Assembly: GCF_001704415.2 (NCBI RefSeq)
Contig: NC_030821.1
Span: forward strand, 36,811,210 to 36,875,209
Source of the DNA: Capra hircus
Taxonomy: Eukaryota > Chordata > Mammalia > Artiodactyla > Bovidae
DNA: 64,000 nucleotides
Direction of reading: 5' to 3'
The notes beneath the pieces are model-generated. The model was not told the DNA's origin. It made no database searches and saw only the letters and a program-made list of their open reading frames with translations. Position numbers and translations under genes: made by a program. Positions 10,590 through 21,404 of the stretch are shown one piece after another (the stretch's first letter is position 1; every line of letters starts with the position of its first letter).

Positions 10590-10790
10590 ATACTGCATCC
10601 ATCATTTATTTTCTTTATCCTCCCAATAATTTTATGAGTGAGAACTACAGTGATGCCAATCTTATAGATAAAGTAAAGCACAAAGAAATTAAGCATCTTG
10701 GTTAATGATCACAAAGATAGTACTTGTCACAGGTATGACTTGTGCTCAAGTACTGGACCCAAAGCCTCTTCGCTTTACAATCTTTGATCT
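10590..10790 (-). mobile_element. MIR SINE fragment
   Basis: The plus strand shows the reversed MIR order: 'tatcctcccaataattttat', then the 'gataaagtaaagcacaaaga' core, then 'gtactggacccaaagcctct'. It is decayed but shows the family order over about 200 bp. Confidence 0.72.
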
Positions 10791-10867
10791 TTCTTGGAGA
10801 TTTGCATGGAGTCTGACTGTGTTGTGGCCAAAGATTAAGCCATGTTTAGCATTATCTCTGTCTACAG

Positions 10868-11090
10868 GGTGGCTTCCCAGGTGGCTCAATTGTAGAGAAT
10901 TTGCCTGCCAATGCAGGAGACTCAGGAGCCATGGGCTCAATCCCTCGGTTGAGAAGATCCCCTGGAGAAGGGAATGGCAACCCACTCCAGTATTCTTGCC
11001 TGGAAAATTCCATGGACAGAGGAGTCTGATGGGCTACAGTTCATGGAGTCCCGAAGAGCTGGACATGATTGAGCAACTGAGTATGCCCAC
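10868..11090 (+). mobile_element. Bov-tA SINE
   Basis: It has a complete head (ggcttcccaggtggctcaat), a tRNA-like B-box region (gggctcaatccctcgg), and the Bov-A body through 'ggacatgattgagcaactga'. Confidence 0.93.
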
Positions 11091-11299
11091 ATGCTGTCTA
11101 CTGGTCTTTCTGTTTCCATTGTTATCAGAAACAACTTGATATAAGGTCAACTTCAGCCATGTTGAGCCTTCATTTGGGAAGGAGCAGCTGCATAAGTGTT
11201 AGGCTGAGTGTGGCCCCCTTTTTCTGTAGGACTGGAATACCACATTTTAATTTTGGTAAGGTCTCAATTGTTTAGTCACTAAGTTCCCCAGGTATGTGG

Positions 11300-11570
11300 A
11301 AAACTATGGCCTGCCTTTCACCTAATTCAATGTCATTTTGCTTCACTCTTTATGTTCCTAGAGAGGCCTTTCTGGATTGTACTATCTAAAACAGCACTTC
11401 TTTTATTGCTTTCTGCCTCCTTACTCTTTTTTATTTTTATTTTCAATACTGTTTTTTTAACCATATGAAATGTTATATACTACATTTAATTGTCTGTTTT
11501 TCACTACTGGAATGAAAACTCTGTGGAGTAAATACTGTCTGTTCTGTTCATGCAGTATATGTAAAATGAC
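11300..11570 (+). mobile_element. L2 LINE 3' fragment
   Basis: The segment carries the L2 3' order 'agagaggcctttctgga', then a T-rich stretch, 'ttgtctgtttttcactactg', and 'gaatgaaaactctgtgg'. No coding part is present. Confidence 0.7.
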
Positions 11571-11609
11571 CCATTTAGTTAAATAAAGGGGAAGTTTGTT
11601 AGGACAATA

Positions 11610-11810
11610 GGTGATGGTGGCTCAGATGGTAAAGAGTCTGCCTGCAATCCGGGAGACCCGGGTTCTATCCTTGGGTCAGGAAGATCCCCTGGAGAAGGAA
11701 ATGGTAACCTAGTCCAGTATTCTTGCCTGGAAAATCCCGAGGATGGAGGAGCCTGGCAGACTACAGTCCATGGGATCTCAAAGAGTTGGACATGACTGGG
11801 TGACTTCACT
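11610..11810 (+). mobile_element. Bov-tA SINE
   Basis: The head 'gatggtggctcagatggtaa', the B-box-like 'ggttctatccttggg' and the complete Bov-A body are present, ending 'gacatgactgggtgac'. It faces a second, minus-strand copy 145 bp downstream. Confidence 0.93.
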
Positions 11811-11954
11811 GTTGTTAGGACAAATACAAACTCTACAGAAAGAAGAAAAAAAGAGAGTGCATATTTCTTCTAATGACTATCCTGTAATCATCAAAAAGAG
11901 TAGACCAAAGTATTACCATATTCTGATCACTGCAGAAAGGTGTGTGTGTACGTG

Positions 11955-12162
11955 TGTTAGTTGCTCAGTCACGTCCAACTCTTTGTGACCCCATGCTTGT
12001 AACTTGTCCAACTACTCTGTCCACGGAATTCTCCAGGCAAAAATACTGGAGTGGGTAGCCATTCCTTTCTCCAGGGGATCTTCCTGACCCAGGGATGGAA
12101 CCCAGGTTTCCTGCATTGCAGGCAGATTCTTTACCATCTGAGCCTCCAGGGAAGCCTGCAGA
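11955..12162 (-). mobile_element. Bov-tA SINE
   Basis: Minus-strand copy with the body at the left ('gttagttgctcagtcacgtc') and the tRNA head complement at the right ('gagcctccagggaagcc'). Confidence 0.93.
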
Positions 12163-12172
12163 GAGGTGCTGA

Positions 12173-12491
12173 GTTCAGTTCAGTTCAGTTCAGTTCAGTC
12201 GCTCAGTCGTGTCCAACTCTTTGCGACCCCATGAATCGCAGCACGCCAGGCCTCCCTGTTCATCACCATTTCCCGGAGTTCACTCAGACTCATGTCCATC
12301 GAGTCCGTGATGCCATCCAGCCATCTCATCCTCGGTCGTCCCTTTCTCCTACTGCCCTCAATCCCTCCCAGCATCAGAGTCCTTTCCAATGAGTCAACTC
12401 TTTACGTGAGGTGGCCAAAGTACTGGAGTTTCAGCTTCAGCATCATTCCCTCCAAAGAAATTCCAGGGTTGATCTCCTTCAGAATGGACTG
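12173..12491 (-). mobile_element. BovB LINE 3' end
   Basis: The left end is the BovB 3' terminus, made of five AGTTC-type pentamers followed by 'gctcagtcgtgtcc'. The copy is 5'-truncated after 'cttcagaatggactg'. The minus strand still encodes part of the C-terminal region (MRWLDGITDSMD). Confidence 0.92.
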
Positions 12492-13630
12492 TATCTTCCT
12501 TTAATTAAGATGAGAATTCCTTTAAGGACTTTCATTTCCCTTTACTGGTATCTCATTAAGCAACTTTTCTATCACTCAGTCAGTTTTCTAATTACCTTGT
12601 TCCTAGGCAGGACTGTGAATGCAGAGCTATTGGGCACAAGCAATCTGATCACTAGAGTTGTTCATTCCCACTGAATCAGTATCTCCCTTTTGTATCTCCC
12701 TTAGTAATCAGTAAAGTGATGTTCTTGTTTATAAAGAAACATCGGAGCTAAAATTTAGGTAAACTCACAAAATCAGGTTTATGAACCTGGAAAGCCAAGG
12801 TCTCAGCTCTCCACTGTGATTTTCCTCCAACAGGTGGCAGCCGTGATGAAGCACATCTGGAAAGATTACCCAACCTTATCCATGACTCTCCTCTGCAATC
12901 CAGCGAGGCATATACATTTTGAGACTAGTTAGATTCAAGTTCATATTGGTTTAGATGTAGCAATTGTGGATCTTCATAATTAACCTAAATGAGCTTAAGG
13001 TTTATAGAGTTTTACTGGGAGAAAAGGGAGACATTGCTATAGCATTGACCACACAATTTACATTTAATGGACAGATTTTCATTTTGTGAAATGCAGCAAT
13101 ACAAAGCAAAAATGCTGCAGACATTTTCCTCTCAGTAGCTCCCTAATAAAGCTTAAACTGGCCAACTTCCATGCCCTTCAGGACTCCAGAAATACAAACA
13201 GGAAATTAACATTTCCATAGCAATAACAATTCTATAATAAAAGCTGAGGCAAAACAATAAAGCAGTAGGTCAGGATAAAAGCAATTTACCTTTCATTAAC
13301 ATGCTAACACTATATTGGAATAAAGTTTAAATATTAAAATGAAAGTGTAGAATTAGAGTAACATTTATAATCAAATGACTGTTTTTTTTTTTTTTTCATT
13401 TTTAGGCATGGCTTCCCTCTTGTCTTATAGCAAGGTGTGAACTTATAGAGCATTTCTAAATTCCCTCAACTTGTAAGTTCTGTTGTGTCATCCATTAATA
13501 ATTTTGCCCAAGCAAGGCTTTATTTCAGGCATAAATGTTCTTTTCAAAGAAAAGATGATTCTTGTATGATTTGTCATACTGGTTATTTGCTAATATTCAC
13601 TCCATTATGGTGAGAAGCCATATACACTAA
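12492..13630. other. No gene recognised; unique sequence
   Basis: AT-rich single-copy sequence. Its only notable point is the CTCF-like motif at 12827. A short open segment that follows a pyrimidine tract and AG at 12817-12830 lacks any supporting family match. Confidence 0.55.
12827..12841 (+). promoter_or_regulatory. Candidate CTCF-binding motif
   Basis: CCAACAGGTGGCAGC fits the CTCF core consensus CCASYAGRKGGCRS at all but one position (A at the S position). It lies outside any recognised repeat. Occupancy cannot be judged from sequence. Confidence 0.5.
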
Positions 13631-13752
13631 CGTGTTAGTCACTCAGTCGTGTCCGACTCTCTGTGACCCCACGAACTGTAGCCCCCCAGGTTCTTCTGTC
13701 CATGGAATACTCCAGGCCAGAATACTGGAATGGGCTGCCATTTCCATCTCCA
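13631..13752 (-). mobile_element. Bov-A fragment
   Basis: The minus-strand Bov-A unit matches from 'gtgttagtcactcagtcgtg' to 'ggaatgggctgccatttcc'. It lacks the tRNA-like head. The words 'catatacacta' occur just left of it (13619-13629) and just right of it (13751-13761), consistent with a target duplication. Confidence 0.88.
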
Positions 13753-13761
13753 TATACACTA

Positions 13762-15484
13762 ATGAGTGTAATGAAAAGAGTAGCAAGTCAAATCTTCTTT
13801 GATCTGATTCTTCAGACATCCCTAGTAAGCCAAGCGGGTGACAGTTTGTCCTTTGGGCATAGACATAGCCTAGAAATGGTAAAAGTTCCTTGAGTTTCCT
13901 GTACTTGGACCTTTCCTTTCCAAACTATTGAACATTCCTTTCCTCTAACTATGAAAGATGATGTGGTGGCTTTCTAAGACAGTGAAAAGATATTCAACAC
14001 TGTGCAGAGGAAGGATGAACTGAAGGCCAAGAGGAGAGAAAAGGTACATTCCCTGGTTGAGATGAGTGACCAGGAGATAGGGTGTTTAGGTCCACAAACC
14101 ATGAAGTTGCTACTGTAATCTTGAGCTGTGCAAGCCTCTATGGCCTTCTGTTCCTATCAACTGATGGACTTATAAAGTAGATAAAGTTGCTAACAGTTGG
14201 AACATTGATACAGAAAATTAGAATCCCTTTTCCTGTGATGGAATCTATTTTTTATCAATTATCTTTTATTGTTTAAGGAATACATATTCGGTTTCTTTAA
14301 ATGGTCTAAGTGCCTTAATAGTAGTTTCTAAATCTTCTACTTTAAAATTGTGTTGAGCACCAAATAAGATCCAAGTAAATTCTCTTCCATAAATGATTCT
14401 TTATCCTCTTTTCTTTTCTCACTTTACCTCTTATTCCTGAAATGTGATTTTGATGTGGGACAGGCATGCTGATTTTGAAATAGTTGCAACCCTGAACATA
14501 GCAGTTTATACAGAATCCATAGAAAATATCTCTTTCTAGATCTATGTACTAGCGCTAGAATGTCATCCCTTTATTGGGTTGACAAGTGTGTTTTAATAAG
14601 TTATAGTACCGATGAGACAGAAACGTGAGCTCCTCAACTTAAATAAATGCAAGCCTGAGAGCCAGAAATTACTCCCTTGTGCCCCTAGTTGTGATAAATT
14701 TGTGTATTCATACTTAAAACCGAAAAATTACTTTTCTTAACATAATCCTAAGGGGGTTAATATTAGCGAATATTATGCCAATCTCAATGCCTGTAATTGT
14801 AGTGTACTGAACACTTACAGGAAATTGTGTAAGAATTTGCTTAAATGGAATGCTGCCCTCTTATGGTTACACAAATCCTTCTAGAGCCAAACATAAAATT
14901 GTAGTCTCAAGTTAGGGCAGTTAATAGAGGGGTTTAATTAGTGGAAAGACCGCAAAAAATGTAAGCCACACTTGGATTTTACACACTACAAATTAGAGTG
15001 GCATAGAGGTGACTCATTGCAAGTTCATATACCTAGGTAACATAGAGCCAAGGATAGAACCCAGTTTATTGCTTTTCTCCTTATTTTAATAATGCACATT
15101 TGAACATAATTTTAATTTCTACTTTCATAATTCAGATATTTCAATGGAAATCACAAACATCAATTTTATCAAAGGAATGAAAATAAGATTAATTATAATA
15201 AATCAAGATGATGTCAACACTTTCTAAACATTAGAGCACTTCAGCATCTTATCAATTCAGAAAATTTGGAAACTTCTCAAATACCAAACTTAAAAACTTC
15301 CAGTTTTCAGGACATTTTATTTATATTCTTCCAATATCATTCTTATCATCTGAGGAGTCCACAGAACCAGTTTACTACATATCTAAAATGTGGATGTCTG
15401 TCAAATACTAGATAAAAGCATTTTATTTTTCCTAAAAATTTCCATCTTTCACAGGATAACTATTTGCATTTTTATTTTTGTTCT
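13762..15484. other. No gene recognised; unique sequence
   Basis: A 1.7-kb AT-rich tract with no clear open frame and no recent repeat. It contains a minus-strand CTCF-like motif at 14852-14866. Confidence 0.6.
14852..14866 (-). promoter_or_regulatory. Candidate CTCF-binding motif
   Basis: The minus strand reads CCATAAGAGGGCAGC, a good match to the AGAGGGCAGC core of CTCF sites with weaker flanking positions. It points toward the plus-strand motif at 12827, about 2 kb away. Confidence 0.45.
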
Positions 15485-16490
15485 CAAGGATGGTTTTTAT
15501 TTGAATCAGCTTTATTAAGGTATAATCTACCTACTAAATTATATAGACTTTAGTGTACAGTTGAATGAGTTTTGATAAATACCTATAATAATGTAAGCAT
15601 CAAGATATAGAGCACACACATATAGATACAGAACATATATTAATGTATCACCCAAGAAAGTTTCCTTGTGCTTCATTTCAGCCATTCTCCCCATTCTGGT
15701 CCCAGGCAACCATGTATCTGTTTTCTGTCTTCTCTGTAAAGATTAGATGTGATTTACACAGACCCTCATATATAAGAACTTATAAAGTAGATACGCTTTC
15801 ATGTCTGGCTTCTTTCTTTCAGCATAATGGTTTAATTTTCATCATTGTTGTTTTGTTTATCAGTATTTTCTTCCTGTTTATGGTTGAGTTGTATTTCATA
15901 GTATGGATGTACCACAATATTCATCTTCTCACTATCTATTGGATATTTGGGTCGTTTCTAGGTTTTTTAATCTTTACTAAAAAAATACTGCTGTGAAAAT
16001 TCATGTAGAAGTCATAGTGTGGTCAGATGTTTTCATTTCTCTTAGGTAAATACCTAGAAGTACAATTGTTGGCTCATATAAAGTGTATGTCTAACTTTGT
16101 AGGACACCACTACACTGTCATTCAAAGTGACCATATGATTTTACATTTCCACCAGAACTATATGAGAGTTCTAGTTGCTTCAAATTCTTGCCACCACTTG
16201 GTGGCATCAGTATTTTTAATTTGAGCTATTCTCGCGGTTGCTAGGCATCTCATTTCAGTAAGAGTTTTGATTTGCATAATCAAAATCTAATGATGGATCA
16301 TTTTAAACCTTTTTTCATGTGCCTATTAACCGTTCAAATACATGATTAAATCTTTTGGGCATTAAAAAAATTAATTTGCAGCTTGTATTCGAGTCGTAAG
16401 TATGCTTTATATATTCTAGATGCCAATCTTTTTTCAGGTATATGTATTGTCAATATTTTTTCTCTCAGCCTGGTTTGCCTTTTCTTTATC
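15485..16490 (-). mobile_element. Old L1 (L1M) 3' end
   Basis: Read on the minus strand, the segment holds the C-terminal part of L1 ORF2 and the 3' untranslated region. Diagnostic plus-strand words include 'cagctttattaaggtata', 'gcataatggtttaattttc', 'aaatacctagaagtac' and 'gattttacatttccaccag'. The reading frame is destroyed by many stops. Confidence 0.82.
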
Positions 16491-16493
16491 TTT

Positions 16494-16577
16494 TCGGCCA
16501 TGCAGAATGGCATCTGGGATCTTAGTTACCCAACCAGGGATCAAACGTGCGCCCCCTGCATGAAGAGCGGCATCTGA
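16494..16577 (-). mobile_element. CHR-type tRNA SINE fragment
   Basis: The minus strand carries 'gatcccagatgccattctgc' and the tRNA-like 'gtttgatccctggttggg' part. The head end is degraded. It directly abuts the large BovB that follows. Confidence 0.7.
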
Positions 16578-17144
16578 ACATATCAGTTCAGTTCAGTTCA
16601 GTCGCTCAGTGTGTCCAACTCTTTGCAACCCCATGAATCCCAGCATGCCAGGCCTCCCTATCACCAACTCTGGAGTTCACTCAGACTCGCTTCCATCGAG
16701 ATGGAAGTGATGCCATCCAGCCATCTCATCCTCTGTCGTCCCCTTCTCCTCCTGCCCCCAATCCCTCCCAGCATCAGAATCCTTTCCAATGAGTCAACTC
16801 TTCACATGAGGTGGCCAAAGTACTGGAGTTTCAGCTGTAGCATCAGTCCTTCCAAAGAAATCCCAGGGTTGATCTCCTTCAGAATGGACTGGTTGGATCT
16901 CCTTGCAGTCGAAGGGACTCTCAAGAGTCTTCTCCAACACCACAGTTCAAAAGCATCAATTCTTCAGCACTCAGCCTTCTTCACAGTCCAACTCTCACAT
17001 CCATACATGACTACTGGAAAAACCAGAGCCTTGACGAGACGGACCTTAGTTGGCAAAGTAATGTCTCTGCTTTTGAATATGCTATCTAGGTTGGTCATAA
17101 CTTTTCTTCCAAGGAGTAAGCGTCTTTTAATTTCATGACTGCAA

Positions 17145-17777
17145 TCACCATCTGCAGTGATTTTGGAGCCCCCCAAAATAAAAGTCTGCCGCTGTTTCCC
17201 CATCTATTTCCCGTGGAGTGACGGGACCGGATGCCATGATCTTTGTTTTCTGAATGTTGAGCTTTAAGCCAACTTTTTCACTCTCCTCTTTCACTTTCAT
17301 CAAGAGGCTTTTTAGTTCCTCTTCACTTTCTGCCATAAGGCTGGTGTCATCTGCATATCTGAGGTTATTGATATTTCTCCCGGCAATCTTGATTCCAGCT
17401 GTTTCTTCCAGTCCAGTGTATCTCATGATGTACTCTGCATATAAGTTAAATAACCAGGGCAACAATATGCAGCCTTGATGTACTCCTTTTCCTATTTGGA
17501 ACCAGTCTGTTGTTCCATGTCCAGTTCTGACTATAGCTTCCTGGCCTGCATACAGATTTCTCAAGAGGCAGGTCAGGTGGTCTGGTATTCCCATCTCTTT
17601 CAGAATTTTCCACAGTTTATTGTGATCCACACAGTCAAAGGCTCTGGCAGTCAATAATGCAGAAATAGATGTTTTCTTGGAACTCTCTTGCTTTTTCCAT
17701 GATCCAGCAGATGTTGGAAATTTGATCTCTGGTTTCTCTGCCTTTTCTAAAACCAGCTTGAACATCAGGGAGTTCAC
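17145..17777 (-). pseudogene. BovB RT second half and C-terminal region (broken)
   Basis: An open stretch of 210 codons encodes the second half of the RTE reverse transcriptase. After a non-RT leader in the wrong frame, the RT frame resumes at AFDCVDH. It continues through the thumb-side block, the QGCIL motif and the catalytic YADDT, then KLNIQKTKIMASGP. It ends where a frameshift after DFYF changes the reading frame (GLQNHCRW). Motif C is intact. The upstream frame is lost through a 2-bp deletion inside motif A between 17649 and 17650. In the intact family this protein copies element RNA at the target site. Confidence 0.9.
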
Positions 17778-18675
17778 GGTTCACGTATTGCTGAAGCCTG
17801 ACTTGGAGAATTTTGAGCATTACTTTACTAGCGTGTGAGATGAGTGCAATTGTGTGGTAGTTTGAGCACTCTTTGGCACTGCCTTTCTTTGGGATTGGAA
17901 TGAAAACTGACCTTTTCCAGTCCTGTGGCCACTGCTGAGTTTTCCACATTTGCTGGCATATTGAGTGCAGCACTTTCATAGCATCATCTTTCAGGATTTG
18001 AAATAGCTCTACTGGAATTCCATCACCTCCACCAGCTTTGTTTGTAGTGATGCTTTCTAAGGCCCACTTAACTTCACATTCCAGAATGTCTGCCTCTAGA
18101 TGAGTGATCACACCATCGTGATTATCCGGGTCGTGAAGATCTTTTTTGTACAGTTCTTCCATGTATTCTTGCCACCTCTTCTTAATATCTTCTGCTTCTC
18201 TTAGATCCAGATGATTTCTGTCCTTTATCGAGCCCATCTTTGCATGAAATATTCTCTTGGTATCTCTAATTTTCTTGAAGAGATCTCTAGTCTTTCCCAT
18301 TCTGTTGTTTTCCTCTATTTCTTTGCATCGATCCCTGATGAAGGCTTTCTTATCTCTTCTTGCTATTCTTTGGAACTCTGCATTCAGATGCTTATATCTT
18401 CCCTTTTCTCCTTGGCTTTTCACCTCTCTTCTTTTCACAGCTATTTGTAAGGCCTCCCCAGACAACCATTTTGCTTTTTTGCATTTCTTTTCCATGGGGA
18501 TGGTCTTGATCCCTATCTCCTGTACAATGTCACAAACCTCATTCCATAGTTCATCAGGCACTCTGTCTATTAGATCTAGGCCCTTAAATCTATTTCTGAC
18601 TTCCACTGTATAATCATAAGGGATTTGATTTAGGTCATACCTGAATGGTCTAGTGGTTTTCCCTACTTTCTTCAT
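17635..18675 (-). pseudogene. BovB EN-RT linker and RT first half (broken)
   Basis: This 346-codon open stretch starts just after the endonuclease domain. It covers the basic linker (KKCKKAKWLSGEALQ), a charged helical region, and the RT fingers with KRSVFIPIPKKG and AGFRKGRETRDQI. It ends at FCIIDCQSL, where motif A (FxDYxKAFD in intact copies) is interrupted by loss of two bases, so Tyr-Ala-Lys is gone and a stop follows. The start codon is arbitrary, because in the intact element this is the middle of one long protein. Confidence 0.9.
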
Positions 18676-19027
18676 ATTAAGTCTGAATTTGGTAGTAAGG
18701 AGTTCATGCTCTGAGCCACAGTCAGCTCCCAGTCTTGTTTTTGTTAACTGTATAGAGCTTCTCCATCTTTGGCTGCAAAGAATATAATCAATCTGATTTC
18801 GGTGTTGACCATCTGGTGATGTCCATGTGTAGAGTCTTCTCTTGTGTTGTTGGAAGAGGGTGTTTGCTATGACCAGCGCATTTTCTTGGCAAAACTCTAT
18901 TAGTCTTTGCCTGCTTCATTCCGCATTCCAAGGCCAAGTTTGCCTGTTACTCCAGGTGTTTCTTGACTTCCTACTTTTGCATTCCAGTCCCCTATAATGA
19001 GAAAGACATCTTTTTTGGGTGTTAGTT

Positions 19028-19354
19028 CTAAAAGGTCTTGTAGGTCTTCATAAAACCGTTCAACTTCAGCTTCTTCAGCATTACTGGTTGGGGCATAGAC
19101 TTGGATAACTGTGATATGAATGGTTTGCCTTGGAGACGAACAGAGATGATTCTGTCATTTTTGAGACTACATCCAAGTACTGCATTTCGGACTCTTTTGT
19201 TGACTATGATGGCTACTCCATTTCTTCTGAGGGATTCCTGCCCACAGTAGTAGATAAAATGGTCATCTGAGTTAAATTCACCCATTCCAGTCCATTTTAG
19301 TTCGCTGATTCCCAGAATGTCAACGTTCACTCTTGCCATCTCTTGTTTGACCAC
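19028..19354 (-). pseudogene. BovB endonuclease core (broken)
   Basis: The open stretch of 108 codons includes the APE-type endonuclease block VDILGISELKWTG with the metal-binding Glu, then LRRNGVAIIVNK. The frame is lost at about 19116 by a one-base deletion. After that point the peptide is unrelated to the family. Confidence 0.85.
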
Positions 19355-19366
19355 TTCGAATTTGCC

Positions 19367-19894
19367 TTAATTCATGGACCTGACATTCCAGGTTCCTATG
19401 CAATATTGCTCTTTACAGCATGGGACCTTGCTTCTATCACTAGTCACATCCACAACTGGGTATTGTTTTTGCTTTGGCTCCATCCCTTCATTCTTTCTGG
19501 AGTTATTTCTCCACTGACCTCCAGTAGCATATTGGGCACCTGCTGACCTGGGGAGTACCTCTTTCAGTATCCTATCATTTTGCCTTTTCATACTGTTCAT
19601 GGTGTTCTCAAGGCAAGAATACTGAAGTGGTTTGCCATTCCCTTCTCCAGTGGACCACATTCTGTCAAACCTCTCCACCATGACCCGCCCATCTAGGGTT
19701 GCCCCGCAGGCATGGCTTAGTTTCATTGAGTTAGACAAGGCTGTGGTCCTAGTGTGATTAGATTGACTAGATTTCTGTGAGTATGGTTTCAGTGTGTCTT
19801 CCCTCTGATGCCCTCTTGCAACACCTACCATCTTACTTGGCTTTCTCTTACCTTGGGCGTGGGGTATCTCTTCATCGCTGCTCCAGCAAAGCAC
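19367..19894 (-). pseudogene. BovB N-terminal region and endonuclease start (broken)
   Basis: The 175-codon open stretch runs from the poorly conserved N-terminal region of the BovB protein to CIGTWNVRSMN, the start of the APE-type endonuclease with its metal-binding Asn. It stops immediately after that at TAA (19367-19369), where the other copies have CAA, so a single C-to-T change ended the frame. Confidence 0.85.
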
Positions 19895-20007
19895 AGCCGC
19901 TGCTCCTTACCTTGGACGAGGGGTATCTCCTCCTTCCGCCCTTCCTGACCTTCAAAGTGAGATGGCTCCTCTAGGCCCGTATATCAAATAATAGTTAAGA
20001 AGTTCCA

Positions 20008-20355
20008 TGTGCTGTAGGCCTGAACCTTGGAGGACAAAATTCAGCCTTGGAACCTTTGTCCTTTCTTGTCAGAACAGATAATAACATTTGTTTTGGTGAG
20101 GTTTCCCAAACCTTGTGACTTGAGTGCAAGAACAAAGTATCTGACGCCAAGATGTTTGCAACAATAACCCCCCTTCACCACCCCCTGCACTGCCATCTTC
20201 CCTATAAAAGTGCTTTGCTGAAAGTTTTCGGGAGGAGTTTTGGGATTTTAAGGCTTGAGCCACCAGTCTCCTTGCATGGCCCTGCAATAAACCTTTCTCT
20301 GCTCCAAACTCTGATGTTTTGGAATTGTTTTTGGCCTCACTGTGCGTCAGGCACA
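20008..20355 (+). mobile_element. Solitary LTR of an endogenous retrovirus (probable)
   Basis: The segment has LTR-like organisation: a TATA box (TATAAAA, 20203-20209), an AATAAA signal 77 bp later (20286-20291) and a GT-rich end finishing near CA at 20353-20355. 'aataaacctttctctgct' is typical of class I (gammaretrovirus-like) mammalian LTRs. No internal retroviral sequence is attached and no clean target duplication was found, so the outer limits are approximate. Confidence 0.65.
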
Positions 20356-20439
20356 TGGACTTACATTAGATAACAATGGGACTGCTTGTGGAACTGCTTC
20401 TGGAGAGTGGAAAAAAGAAGACCCGCACATATATATTCT

Positions 20440-20780
20440 AAGTGGAACTTTAGAACTCCATGTATGTAAAAAGAAAAAATCCCAAAAGCATCCAGAGAGA
20501 AAAATAGGGGACTTACAAAGGAACAAGAAAGATTGATATAGAATCCTCATTTTTAAAACTGGGTCCAGAAAACAGTTAAGCAGTATCTTCAGTATGCTGA
20601 GAAAAAAGATTATGAGCCTTGAATTTAATGCCCAGACCAATTATCATTCACATAAATGGAAAAATAATGACAGAGGAAGACATGCCTAGACTTGGAATAT
20701 TTATCACTGCAGACTCTATCTGAAATGTTTATTAAAGTTATATTTCAACAAACTTTAAAAAAAACTTCAAGCTGCATTTC
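20440..20780 (+). mobile_element. L1M fragment, inter-ORF region
   Basis: The words 'acttacaaaggaacaagaaa', 'ttgaatttaatgcccagacc' and 'catttcatcagaaaca' are the decayed form of the L1 segment between ORF1 and ORF2. It lies upstream of an L1 5' region on the same strand, so two separate copies or a rearrangement are involved. Confidence 0.6.
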
Positions 20781-20784
20781 ATCA

Positions 20785-21404
20785 GAAACATTTATAAGCA
20801 ACACCAGTAAAACGTTTTCTTCAGAATAATAGTGCTCTCATTTCAGCTCTAAGAGGTAGAGCTTAGAAGTCAACATTTCTGCCCTTATAACAAGAAAAAG
20901 CTGAACAAACTAAAAATCAGCCAGTTTTCTTGGACCAATTAAAGAACCAGGGTCACATGGCAAACACCAGAGTCAGATATGACAGACTATTAGAGAATTT
21001 TAAATAACTACATTAAAGGTTCTAATGGAAAAAGTAGACAGCATGAAGGAACAGGTAGATAATGTGAGCACAGAGATGACTCGCCCAGGAAAGAATCAAA
21101 TGAAAATGCTACAAATAAAAAACAAAGTAACAAAAGTGAAGAATGTGTTTGATGGGTTGATTACTAGACTGGACAGGACTGAGGAAAGGATCAGTGAAGT
21201 TGAAAATAGTTCAAATTTCCCAAACTGAAATACAAAGAGAGAAAAATAATGAACAAAACAGAGCAGTATACATAAAAGAGAATGCATCAAACAATATCAA
21301 AAGATGCAACATACCCATAACTGGAATATCAGAAGCAGAAGAAAAAGGGAATGGAGAAGAAGAGACACTTGAAGTAATGATGCTCAACAGGTTTTTAAAA
21401 TTAG
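20785..21404 (+). mobile_element. L1M 5' region and ORF1 start
   Basis: The segment reads as the L1 5' region ('gctgaacaaactaaaaat', 'gggtcacatggcaaacacc') and then ORF1 ('gatgggttgattactagac', 'ggaaaggatcagtgaagt'). The ORF1 frame is degraded into pieces of 67 and 100 codons. It is interrupted by a BovB at 21405 and resumes at 22012. Confidence 0.75.

Larger units (their letters stand above)
16584..19979 (-). mobile_element. BovB LINE, nearly full length
   Basis: The left end has the BovB 3' terminus (repeated AGTTC units then gctcag). The minus strand runs through the C-terminal region, reverse transcriptase and endonuclease to about two units of the GC-rich 5' repeat at 19895-19979, where it is truncated. 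At about 3.4 kb it is slightly shorter than the plus-strand copy at 50018. A possible short target duplication (atatca at both edges) is weak. The open frame is broken by at least one stop and several frameshifts, so the copy is dead. Confidence 0.95.

Noticed and set aside
12831..12930. Possible exon after a pyrimidine tract and AG at 12830
   Set aside because: About 33 codons open with no family match, no donor at the end, and the same bases are better explained as a CTCF-like motif.
15643..15996. 117-codon hydrophobic frame resembling a membrane protein
   Set aside because: It is antisense to old L1 ORF2 and 3' untranslated sequence. The hydrophobic look comes from T-rich L1 complement.
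16611..17138. 175-codon plus-strand frame
   Set aside because: It is antisense to the BovB C-terminal region. The same antisense peptide recurs at every BovB copy (for example 36028-36525 and 53104-53622), so it is a by-product of the element's sequence.
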